Of a stretch of 64,000 bases of DNA, positions 26,984 through 35,172 are shown piece after piece; the first letter of the stretch is position 1, and each line of letters opens with the position of its first letter. Both the position numbers and the translations under genes were made by a program. The notes under the pieces were generated by a model, which was not told the DNA's origin, did not search any database, and worked only from the letters and a program-made list of their open reading frames with translations. Source of the stretch: Thermoguttaceae bacterium (GTDB taxonomy: Bacteria; Planctomycetota; Planctomycetia; Pirellulales; Thermoguttaceae); NCBI GenBank assembly GCA_017405595.1, contig JAFRAC010000007.1:310001-374000 (forward strand), read 5' to 3'.

Positions 26984-29458
26984 ATGAAAAACCCGATTTC
27001 TTCGCGCAGACTCCGGCTTGAATCTTTGGAAGAGCGAGCCCTTTTGGCCGTGACCGCAGGGTTCGCCGAAACTGCGGCCCTTGCCGCGCCGACCGGGGCG
27101 ACCAACTGGGTGGTGAACACCACCGCCGACCCGGCCGAATGGGACGAAACCGACGACCTCCTCTCTCTCCGCGAAGCGATCGATCGTGCGCAAACGGGGG
27201 ACACAATCACGTTCGATTCGAGTCTTGCGGGCGGAACGATCACCCTTTCTGGTTCAGAACTTTCCGTTGACAAATGTATTACCATTGATGCGAACGGTAT
27301 TGGCGGAATGACAATTGACGCCGCCGGCCAGAGCGAGGTGTTTTACGTCAACGACGGTAGCGCGAAAAATCCGGTGGAACTGATCGGGTTGACAATCACT
27401 GGGGGGTGGGCAGAATTCGGCGGCGGGATTTGCACTGGCAAAGGCTGCACTCTGACGCTGACGAACTGCATCGTTTCCGGGAATACCGCAATCTACGAAG
27501 GCGGCGGGATTTACAACGGTACAGGCACGCTGATCCTCACCAACTGCACTGTTTCCGGGAATACCACAATCTATGGCGGATACTACAGCTCCGGCGCCGG
27601 GATTTACAACTACGCTACAATATACCTTTACAATACTATTGTCGCTCAAAACACTGCAGACGACGACATTGCCGCTTTCAATACCCCTTACAATGATTAC
27701 AATGGGGGGGTTTACGGCTACAATTCTCTCTCGTCCTCCACTTCCTGGTGGACGAGTTCTGAAGGTTGCCTGACCTACGATCCCTCGAAGCCGCTCTTTA
27801 CCGACCCCGAAAACGGCGATTACACACTCGCCGAAAACTCCCAGGCGATCGATAAGGGGAACAACGGGTACGTGAGAATTAAAACCGACCTTACCGGCAA
27901 CCCGCGCATAGTAAACGGTATCGTTGATCTCGGAGCCTACGAAGTGCAAAACGGAGAGGTAACAGAGTTTGAGGCTGAAGCTCCGTCAACGGTGGTGACT
28001 ACCATTCTCGACGTTACTAATCTGCTTGACAATTTGATTTCATTGCGTGAGGCGATTTCCTACGCAGAGTCGGGCGATACGATTACGTTCGACGCATCAA
28101 TAGCGGGAAAGACCATCACGCTCAATGGAAGCGAGCTAAAGATCGAAAGTGCCGTCTCAATTGACGCTTCTTCGATTGGCGGGATGACGATCGACGCTGA
28201 CGGCAAAAGTCGCGTGTTCAATGTGTCCGGCGGCACGGTGGATGCGCCTGTGGTACTGATCGGTCTGACGATCACCGGCGGTGACAACTGCGATGACGCC
28301 GGTGGGATATACAACATGGGAAAGCTGTCCCTTGTCAGCTGTACCGTGGCGGGGAACCGCTCCTCCTGGAGTGGCGGGATCTGCAACTGCGATGGCAGTA
28401 GACTGACCCTGACGAACTGCATCGTGACGGGGAATATTGGAGAAACAAAAGGCGGCGGGATTGATAACGGTGGCACACTGACGCTGACCAACTGTACTGT
28501 GGCGGGGAACCGCGCCCCCTGGGGCGGAGGGATTTACAACTACTATGCTACCATGAGCCTCTACAATACCATTGTCGCACAAAACTCGTCGAGTGGTTCC
28601 GGTGACGACATTATCTCTGATGGTTATGGTAGTGAGGTTTACGGCTACAACACCCTCTCGTCCTTCACTTCCTGGCCAAGTTCTCAAGGTTGCCTGACCT
28701 ACGATTCCTCGAAGCCGCTCTTTACCGACGCGGCAAACGGTGATTATTCCCTCGCCGAAAACTCCCAGGCGATCGATAAGGGGAACAACGACTACGTTGA
28801 AACCGAAACCGACCTGGCGGGGAATGCCCGCATCGTCAATGGTATCGTCGATCTCGGCGCGTATGAATACCAATCCGGCGGCGGCCAGACCGAGCCGCTC
28901 GCCGCGCCGTCGATTACGACCGGCTCGAACCGTGTTTACGTTTCCTACGGCGCGAACCGCCATCAGATTCAGTGGTCTGCCGTTGAAAACGCGTCCGGCT
29001 ACGAACTGGCGTATTCCGCCGACGGGAACTCCTGGACGACAATGTCGGTATCGGACACCAGCGCGGTTATCACCGGCCTGACCTACGGTGCCGCCATGCG
29101 CTACCGCGTCCGTGCGCTGGGAACCGGTTCTTATACCGATTCCGACTGGAGCGCGGTGAAGACGTTCAGCGTCTGCCCGATGGATATCAACGGCGACGGC
29201 GACATTTCGGGCGGCGACCGTACCCTGCTCGGCAATTCCTGGCTTTCCGAGGAGGGGGAGGATGAGTTCCGGTGCTATTGCGACATCAGCGGCGACGGCG
29301 ATATCGGCGGAGCCGACCGTGCATACCTGTCGAACAACTGGCTCCTGAATGTGGAAGACGATGCCGACGATCTTCAGTATCCGCCGGCAAAAGCTTCCGA
29401 CGCAGTCTTCGCCGAATTTGCTTCGGCGGACCTCGCCGCAGATCTGGAGACATTCTGA
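26984..29458 (+). CDS. Secreted two-module beta-helix / fibronectin-III / dockerin surface protein
   Basis: The 824-residue product starts with a basic segment and LESLEERALLAV, the planctomycete sorting-type motif. It holds two successive right-handed beta-helix modules, each opening with a SLREAI-x-A-x-(S/T)-GDTITFD segment and closing with DLGAYE (about residues 45-322 and 335-630). These contain repeats such as GTLILTNCTVSGNT. A fibronectin-III-like domain and two dockerin type I Ca-binding repeats (DINGDGDISGGDRTLLG, DISGDGDIGGADRAYL) follow. A GAAAGGAACG ribosome-binding site precedes the ATG. It is the neighbour and close paralogue of the 29631 gene. Function beyond cell-surface or extracellular location is not evident. 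Confidence 0.85.
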   Translation: MKNPISSRRLRLESLEERALLAVTAGFAETAALAAPTGATNWVVNTTADPAEWDETDDLLSLREAIDRAQTGDTITFDSSLAGGTITLSGSELSVDKCITIDANGIGGMTIDAAGQSEVFYVNDGSAKNPVELIGLTITGGWAEFGGGICTGKGCTLTLTNCIVSGNTAIYEGGGIYNGTGTLILTNCTVSGNTTIYGGYYSSGAGIYNYATIYLYNTIVAQNTADDDIAAFNTPYNDYNGGVYGYNSLSSSTSWWTSSEGCLTYDPSKPLFTDPENGDYTLAENSQAIDKGNNGYVRIKTDLTGNPRIVNGIVDLGAYEVQNGEVTEFEAEAPSTVVTTILDVTNLLDNLISLREAISYAESGDTITFDASIAGKTITLNGSELKIESAVSIDASSIGGMTIDADGKSRVFNVSGGTVDAPVVLIGLTITGGDNCDDAGGIYNMGKLSLVSCTVAGNRSSWSGGICNCDGSRLTLTNCIVTGNIGETKGGGIDNGGTLTLTNCTVAGNRAPWGGGIYNYYATMSLYNTIVAQNSSSGSGDDIISDGYGSEVYGYNTLSSFTSWPSSQGCLTYDSSKPLFTDAANGDYSLAENSQAIDKGNNDYVETETDLAGNARIVNGIVDLGAYEYQSGGGQTEPLAAPSITTGSNRVYVSYGANRHQIQWSAVENASGYELAYSADGNSWTTMSVSDTSAVITGLTYGAAMRYRVRALGTGSYTDSDWSAVKTFSVCPMDINGDGDISGGDRTLLGNSWLSEEGEDEFRCYCDISGDGDIGGADRAYLSNNWLLNVEDDADDLQYPPAKASDAVFAEFASADLAADLETF
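27245..27315 (+). repeat. Near-identical paralogue segment, copy 1
   Basis: About 71 bases coding for the start of the first beta-helix module match 29895-29965 with two mismatches, against lower identity around them. This suggests recent duplication or gene conversion. Confidence 0.7.
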
Positions 29459-29630
29459 TTAGGAACCGAAGGGGAAGAGCGGAAACAATGAAAGTGCCTG
29501 TCCCATGTTTCTGTTTCCGCCGCCCCTTCTTTTCAAGGCGGTCTGTCCAGACCGGATTTGTTTTTTCGCATTTCATCAGCACGGTTTTAACCGGCCGGCA
29601 ATTCCCGATTTTTACTAAATGGAGACCTCA

Positions 29631-32600
29631 ATGAAGAACCTCGTATCGAGCCACAGACTCCGTCTTGAATCCCTTGAAGAGCGCACCCTTCTCGCCGTCA
29701 CGGCGGGATTGGCCGAAACCGCGGCACCGCTTGCCGCGCCGACCGGGGCGACCAACTGGGTGGTAAACACCACCGCCGACCCGTCGAGCTGGGACACCGC
29801 CGACGACATCCTCTCCCTCCGCGAAGCGATCGGCCGCGCACAGGCGGGCGACACCATCACGTTCGACGCCTCGCTGGCGGGCAGGACAATCACGCTTTCT
29901 GGTTCAGAACTTTCCGTTGACAAAGGTATTACCATTGACGCGAACGGTATTGGCGGAATGACAATCAACGCCAATTCTAAAAGCCGCGTGTTCAGCGTGT
30001 CCGGCGGCACGGCGGATGCGCCGGTCGAACTGATCAGTCTGACAATCACCAGCGGTAACAGTTATTATGGTATTTCTTGGGAAGGATTTGCCGACTGGGT
30101 CAAATATGCCGATGGCTCCTATAGTGTTAAAGGCGGCGGGATTTACAACTCCGGCACCTTGACGCTGACTAGCTGCACCGTGTCGGGAAATAACGCAGGT
30201 ATCGACATCCAGGAAGACCCCGATATCGACTTTCCCCGTTCCTACGGCGGCTTCTACGCCTACGGCGGCGGGATTTACAGCAACGGCACCCTGATGATGA
30301 CGAACTGTACCGTGTCGGGAAATACCGTAGGTGTAGTTGTCACCGACGCCGATTCCCACTTCAACTCCTGCTCCTACGGCGGCGGGATTTACAGCTCCGG
30401 CACGCTGACGATGACGAACTGTACTGTGGCGGAGAATACTGTATCCTCCTTTTCCTATGGCCGCGATTCCAAAGCCTACTCCTACGGCGGCGGGATTTAC
30501 TACTCCAGCTACTCCGGCACGCTGACGATGACGAACTGTACCGTGTTGGAGAATACTGTATCCTCCTTTTGCGAAGGCCGCGATTCCAAAGCCTACTCCT
30601 ACGGCGGCGGGATTTACAACTCCACCTACTCCAGCACGCTGATGATGACGAACTGTACCGTGGCGGGGAACACCGCGATCGGCGACTACGGCTACGGCTA
30701 CTCCTACGGCGGCGGGATTTACAACGATGAAGGCACATTGACCCTGACGAACTGCACCGTGTCGGAGAACACGATCGGCGACTACGGCTACGGCTACTCC
30801 TGCGGCGGTGGGATTTACAAAGGTAAAGGCACATTGACCCTGACGAACTGCACCGTGTCGGAGAACTCCGCGAACGGCTACTACGACGACGACTACGGCG
30901 GTGGCAGCTACGGTGGCGGGATTTACAACGACCTTTACAGTAGTACTACTATAAAACTTTACAACACCATCATCGCCCGGAACACGGCAAGAAGTTCCGG
31001 CGACGACGTATACCGTTCATCTGGTTCCCTCTACGCCTACAACACCATTTCGTCCTTCACCGGCTGGAAAAGCGGTTCCTCGGGCAACTTGGTCTACGAT
31101 TCCGCGCTTCCCCTCTTTGCCGACTCCGCAAACGGCGACTACACCCTCGCCAAAAACTCCCAGGCGATCAATAAAGGGAACAACGAATACGTTGAAGTCG
31201 GAACCGATCTTGCCGGCAACCCGAGGATCGTCGGCGGCACGGTCGACCTCGGCGCGTATGAATATCAGGAGGAAACGATTTTTGAAACCCCGTCAACGGT
31301 CGTGACCACGATTCTCGATGTTGTCGATCTTTCAGACGGTTTGATTTCCCTGCAAGAGGCGATTTCTTACGCGGAGTCGGGTGACACGATTACATTCGAT
31401 GTGTCACTCGCAGGTCAGATAATTACACTCTGTGGAAAAGAATTGGCAATCAACAAGACCATTTCGATCGACGCTTCCGAAATCGGTGGAATCACTGTTG
31501 ACGCCGACGGCAAGAGCTGCGTGTTCGATGTGTCCGGCGGCACATCAGAATTTCCGGTGGAACTGATCGGGCTGACGATTGTGAATGGATGGACCGCAGA
31601 CGACGGCGGTGGGATTTTCAATGGAGGATATCTGACGCTGACGAACTGCACTGTTTCCGGGAACACCGCAGAAGGCGGCGGCGGGATTTTCAGCTACCAG
31701 GGCACTTTAACGCTGACGAACTGTGCTGTGACTGGGAACTCTGCTACTAGTTACGGCGGTGGGATTTTCAATGAAGGAGATCTGACGCTGACGAACTGCA
31801 CCGTAGCGGGGAACACCGCAGACTACGGCGGTGGGATTTTCGATGAAGGATATCTGACGCTGACGAACTGCACCGTAGCGGGGAATACCGCAGACTACGG
31901 CGGTGGGATTTACAGCGGTTACTGGGGCACCGCATACATCTACAACACCATCGTCGCACAAAACACGGCAAGCAGTTCCGGTAGCGACATATATAGTGAT
32001 TCCGGTTCCCTCTATACCTACAACACCCTCTCGTCCTATACCGACTGGACCGACCAGGACGGTTGCCTGGTCTACGATTCGTCCTTTCCGCTCTTCACCG
32101 ACGCGGCAAATGGCGACTACACCCTTGCCGAAAACTCACAGGCGATCGACAAGGGAAACAACGAGTACGTTGAAACCGAAACCGACCTCGCCGGCAACTC
32201 CCGCATTGCTGGCGGTACGGTCGACCTCGGCGCATACGAATACCAGTCCGGCGGCGGCCAGACCGAGCCGCTCGCCGCACCGACGATCACGACCGGCTCG
32301 AACCGCGTTTATGTCTCCTGCGGCGCGAACCGCCATCAGATCCAGTGGTCTGCTGTTGCGAACGCTTCGGGTTACGAGCTGGCGTATTCCGCCGACGGGA
32401 ACGCTTGGACGACCGTTTCCGCCTCGGGAACGAGTGCGGTAGTGACCGGCCTGACCTACGGCGCCGCCATGCGCTACCGTGTCCGTGCTTTGGGAACCGG
32501 CTCTTATACCGATTCCGACTGGAGCGCGGTTAAGACGTTCAGCGTCTGTCCGATGGATATTAACGGCGACGGCGACATTTCGGGCGGTGACCGTACCCTG

Positions 32601-32831
32601 CTCGGTAATTCCTGGCTTGCCGAAGAGGGGGAGGACGAGTTCCGGTACTACTGCGATATCACCGGCGACGGCGATATCGGCGGAGCCGACCGCGTCTACC
32701 TGTCGAACAACTGGCTTCTGAATGTGGAAGACGATGCCGACGATCTTCAGTATCCGCTGGCAAAAGCTTCCGACGCAGTCTTTGCCGAATTCGCCTCGGC
32801 GGACCTGGACACTGACCTCGGCGTGTTCTGA
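29631..32831 (+). CDS. Large secreted beta-helix / fibronectin-III / dockerin surface protein
   Basis: The 1066-residue product has the same plan as its upstream neighbour: LESLEERTLLAV at residues 14-25, two beta-helix modules each ending DLGAYEYQ, a fibronectin-III-like domain, two dockerin repeats (DINGDGDISGGDRTLLG, DITGDGDIGGADRVYL) and a C-terminal EFASADL tail. The first module is expanded by Tyr/Gly-rich insertions and by tandem 39-residue repeats. The start at 29631 is chosen because GGAG precedes it at good spacing; an in-frame ATG at 29619 is less likely. No cohesin partner is visible in the window. Confidence 0.85.
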   Translation: MKNLVSSHRLRLESLEERTLLAVTAGLAETAAPLAAPTGATNWVVNTTADPSSWDTADDILSLREAIGRAQAGDTITFDASLAGRTITLSGSELSVDKGITIDANGIGGMTINANSKSRVFSVSGGTADAPVELISLTITSGNSYYGISWEGFADWVKYADGSYSVKGGGIYNSGTLTLTSCTVSGNNAGIDIQEDPDIDFPRSYGGFYAYGGGIYSNGTLMMTNCTVSGNTVGVVVTDADSHFNSCSYGGGIYSSGTLTMTNCTVAENTVSSFSYGRDSKAYSYGGGIYYSSYSGTLTMTNCTVLENTVSSFCEGRDSKAYSYGGGIYNSTYSSTLMMTNCTVAGNTAIGDYGYGYSYGGGIYNDEGTLTLTNCTVSENTIGDYGYGYSCGGGIYKGKGTLTLTNCTVSENSANGYYDDDYGGGSYGGGIYNDLYSSTTIKLYNTIIARNTARSSGDDVYRSSGSLYAYNTISSFTGWKSGSSGNLVYDSALPLFADSANGDYTLAKNSQAINKGNNEYVEVGTDLAGNPRIVGGTVDLGAYEYQEETIFETPSTVVTTILDVVDLSDGLISLQEAISYAESGDTITFDVSLAGQIITLCGKELAINKTISIDASEIGGITVDADGKSCVFDVSGGTSEFPVELIGLTIVNGWTADDGGGIFNGGYLTLTNCTVSGNTAEGGGGIFSYQGTLTLTNCAVTGNSATSYGGGIFNEGDLTLTNCTVAGNTADYGGGIFDEGYLTLTNCTVAGNTADYGGGIYSGYWGTAYIYNTIVAQNTASSSGSDIYSDSGSLYTYNTLSSYTDWTDQDGCLVYDSSFPLFTDAANGDYTLAENSQAIDKGNNEYVETETDLAGNSRIAGGTVDLGAYEYQSGGGQTEPLAAPTITTGSNRVYVSCGANRHQIQWSAVANASGYELAYSADGNAWTTVSASGTSAVVTGLTYGAAMRYRVRALGTGSYTDSDWSAVKTFSVCPMDINGDGDISGGDRTLLGNSWLAEEGEDEFRYYCDITGDGDIGGADRVYLSNNWLLNVEDDADDLQYPLAKASDAVFAEFASADLDTDLGVF
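29895..29965 (+). repeat. Near-identical paralogue segment, copy 2
   Basis: Counterpart of 27245-27315 in the downstream paralogue, differing at two positions. Confidence 0.7.
30401..30660 (+). repeat. 117-bp intragenic tandem repeat
   Basis: Units starting at 30401, 30518 and 30635 share CACGCTGACGATGACGAACT and, in the first two, GGCCGCGATTCCAAAGCCTA. Each unit adds 39 residues, one beta-helix turn plus an SSF...GRDSKAYSYGGG loop. Copies are in frame, so copy-number changes keep the protein open. Confidence 0.8.
31782..31915 (+). repeat. 72-bp intragenic tandem repeat
   Basis: Two 24-residue units (LTLTNCTVAGNTADYGGGIF/Y) start at 31782 and 31854 and are almost identical at DNA level. Confidence 0.8.
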
Positions 32832-32987
32832 GAGGAAGTCCCGTTTCGGAAACAGGAGAGGAACCTGTTAACCCCGCTTTCAGCCCGACCGGCCGAAGGC
32901 GGGATTAGCGGGTACCGGTGAAAAAGGACCGGGAACATCGAAACGGACGGGACGACAATCCCCGAAGAGTCCCGCAGGGGAAATCGC

Positions 32988-34001
32988 CTACCGGGAGGGA
33001 GCGTTCGCGCCCGCGGAAGGCTGCGGTTCGAGGAGATTCGGTTCCGATGCCTGGTTTGCATCGGCGGCGGGACTGGTGACCCCTTGCGAGAAGTAGCTGT
33101 TCGTCCCGTACTGAGGGCCACCGATCGAACGGAGCTGGTCGAACGAGAGTTTTTCCGGATGGGCCGGGGCCGGTTCGCTGACCGTTTCCGGCGGCAGGTA
33201 GGCGGTCTTGACCGGCAGACGGGGTTCCTCCTGCTGCGGCGGTTCGGGGGGAGCCGACGCGAGATGACTGGCAAGCGACTCGGAAAGGTTGACCGAAAGG
33301 AGCTCATTCGATTCGGGTTCCTTCGGCGTTTCGGACGATGAAGGGACGGATTCGGCCCCGCCGCCGCGGAACGCCGGGGCGTCGGGGTCAGCCGACTTTT
33401 CGGCAAGGCTCTTTATGAGTCCCGCCGAGGGGAGCATCTCCTGGGTCGGTTCCCCGCCGATCTGTGTATACGTCACACCCGAGGCAACCTGTTCGCGCGT
33501 CTTGTTTTCGGTAAAGACCGAGAGGATCGAAATGGCTTCGGCCGGCTGGTCGACCTCGCCCAGATCGAGCCAGATGTGGTAGCTGTAGCCGTTCTCCTTG
33601 TCGAATTTCCGCTGGCGGTTCAGCTTTTCCGAATCGACCACCAGCTTGTATTTCGGTTCGGTCAGCTCGACGCCGCCGCCGTTCCCTTCAAAGACGTAGA
33701 CGACCAGCTCGCCGTCAACCGGAACCGAACGGTTCAGGTCCCCCTTCTTGTAGAAGCGTATTACGCCCGCTTTTCCGCGGCGCATTTTCTTCGAACGGTC
33801 GTCCGGCAGAAAGGGGCCGTAATCGCTCCAGTGATCTTCGATGGTTTCCGGGTGCTGCATGACCACGTCGCCCCAGAAGACGTATTGGCGGTGTTCAAAA
33901 CTGGAACAGCCCGAAAAAAGGGAAAGCCCCCCCAGGAGCGCGGCCGCGGCGCAGACGGCGTAAAGCATCGGTTTCGGAAAGTTGCCTGTTCCGGCGCTCA
34001 T
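32988..34001 (-). CDS. Lipoprotein encoded with the secretin
   Basis: The 337-residue product has a lipoprotein signal peptide with lipobox LFSGC near residue 32. Residues about 35-190 form a beta-rich domain (VFWGDVVMQHPETIEDHW, VPVDGELVVYVFEGNGGG, SYHIWLDLGEVDQP); the rest is Pro/Ser/Glu-rich and probably disordered. It starts 16 bases after the secretin C-terminal frame on the same strand, with GAGGAG upstream. Placement suggests a secretin accessory or outer-membrane partner, but no family was recognised. Confidence 0.75.
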   Translation of the reverse strand: MSAGTGNFPKPMLYAVCAAAALLGGLSLFSGCSSFEHRQYVFWGDVVMQHPETIEDHWSDYGPFLPDDRSKKMRRGKAGVIRFYKKGDLNRSVPVDGELVVYVFEGNGGGVELTEPKYKLVVDSEKLNRQRKFDKENGYSYHIWLDLGEVDQPAEAISILSVFTENKTREQVASGVTYTQIGGEPTQEMLPSAGLIKSLAEKSADPDAPAFRGGGAESVPSSSETPKEPESNELLSVNLSESLASHLASAPPEPPQQEEPRLPVKTAYLPPETVSEPAPAHPEKLSFDQLRSIGGPQYGTNSYFSQGVTSPAADANQASEPNLLEPQPSAGANAPSR

Positions 34002-34017
34002 GGTTTTCAGATCTCCT

Positions 34018-35172
34018 CTACTTCCCGGAACGGGAGCCGCTTGGCGAAAGGCCGGCGGTTTTCAGACTCGGGTTTTCGGACGGGGTCTCGGTTTCGGTTG
34101 TCCGCGGACGGATCGTCGACGGGGGAAGTTCTTCGGTCTCTTCGAGTTCCAGGAAAGGAAGGATCTGGGTTCTTCTCGGCGTCTGCCGCGTGTTGAGCGG
34201 GTCGTTGAGCCCCATATCGTTGTGGATCGCCATCGCGTCGGCAAGGCACCAGCTCATCTTCGAGGCTTCGGTCCGTTTGACGTCTTCGAGATCTTCCACC
34301 GAGTCGATCACACGCGGGGTCATGACGATCAAAAGCTCTTTGCGCGATTCGGTGTCGCTGTCGTAGCGGAAAAGCCACCCCACAACCGGGATGTCGGAAA
34401 GATACGGCACACCGCGCGAATGTTTTTCTTTCTCCGAGGAGATCAGACCGCCGAGCATGACGGTTTCGCCGTCCTGGGCGCTGACGGCGGTCATCAGCTG
34501 GGTCGTTTCAATGGTGGGCGAAGTGATCACCTGGCCTTCCGAGGAGAAGACCGGAATGGCGTCGCTGGCGCTCCCCAGACTCGACTTTTCGGCGCCGATT
34601 TCCATGATCACCCGGCCGTCCTGACTGATACGGGGGGTGACGAGGAGAATCAGGCCGACGTTGGCGTCGACCACGTTCGACGTGACGCCGTAGGTGGTGG
34701 TGCTCGCGCCGCTGACACGCGGAACGCGCTGCCCGATCAGGATAAATGCCTGCTGGTTGTCCATCGCCTGAATCTGGGGACGGCTCAGAATCTGGAGCCG
34801 GCCCTTGTCGCGCAGCGCCCGCAGCATCACCTGAACCGAACGGTTGCTTGCCGAAAGGACAAGGCCGCCGTATCCCAAATCGGTGTCGGCCCGCCCCATC
34901 GCGAAATTGCTGAGAATCTGGCCGGCGAGGGTGCTCGAATCGGCGGGCGAGTTATAGGCGTTCCCCTGGCTGTTGTTCGTAATAAAATCGAACCCGGGAT
35001 TTCCGGTGGTCGAGGAGGAGTTTGGCACGTTGGTCACGATGCTCCGGTCGAAAGCGACTTTATCCTGCAGTCCCGCCTGGATTCCGAACTGTTCCTGATC
35101 GTTGAGCGTGACCTGGGCGATCAGCACCTGGATGACCACCTGTTTCGGTTCCTGGTCGAACTCTCTGATCAT
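34018..35172 (-). CDS. Secretin, C-terminal part (type II/IV secretion pore domain), separated from its N-terminal part by a frame change
   Basis: The 384-residue frame begins MIREFDQEPKQVVIQVLIAQVTLND, which normally lies inside a secretin, and continues with the pore domain: LQILSRPQIQAMDNQQAFILIGQ, VGLILLVTPRIS, and the signature VPYLSDIPVVGWLFRYDSDT with LLIVMTPRVI. It forms the outer-membrane gate. The ATG overlaps the TGA of the upstream frame (ATGA), so translational coupling is possible, but similarity to secretins continues upstream of this ATG in the -1 frame (EEIKA), which argues for one ancestral gene. The C-terminal 60 residues are low-complexity. Confidence 0.8.
   Translation of the reverse strand: MIREFDQEPKQVVIQVLIAQVTLNDQEQFGIQAGLQDKVAFDRSIVTNVPNSSSTTGNPGFDFITNNSQGNAYNSPADSSTLAGQILSNFAMGRADTDLGYGGLVLSASNRSVQVMLRALRDKGRLQILSRPQIQAMDNQQAFILIGQRVPRVSGASTTTYGVTSNVVDANVGLILLVTPRISQDGRVIMEIGAEKSSLGSASDAIPVFSSEGQVITSPTIETTQLMTAVSAQDGETVMLGGLISSEKEKHSRGVPYLSDIPVVGWLFRYDSDTESRKELLIVMTPRVIDSVEDLEDVKRTEASKMSWCLADAMAIHNDMGLNDPLNTRQTPRRTQILPFLELEETEELPPSTIRPRTTETETPSENPSLKTAGLSPSGSRSGK

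Noticed and set aside
30401..30660. CRISPR array
   Set aside because: Repeats are 117 bp, contiguous, in frame and encode beta-helix turns; there are no short repeats separated by unique spacers.
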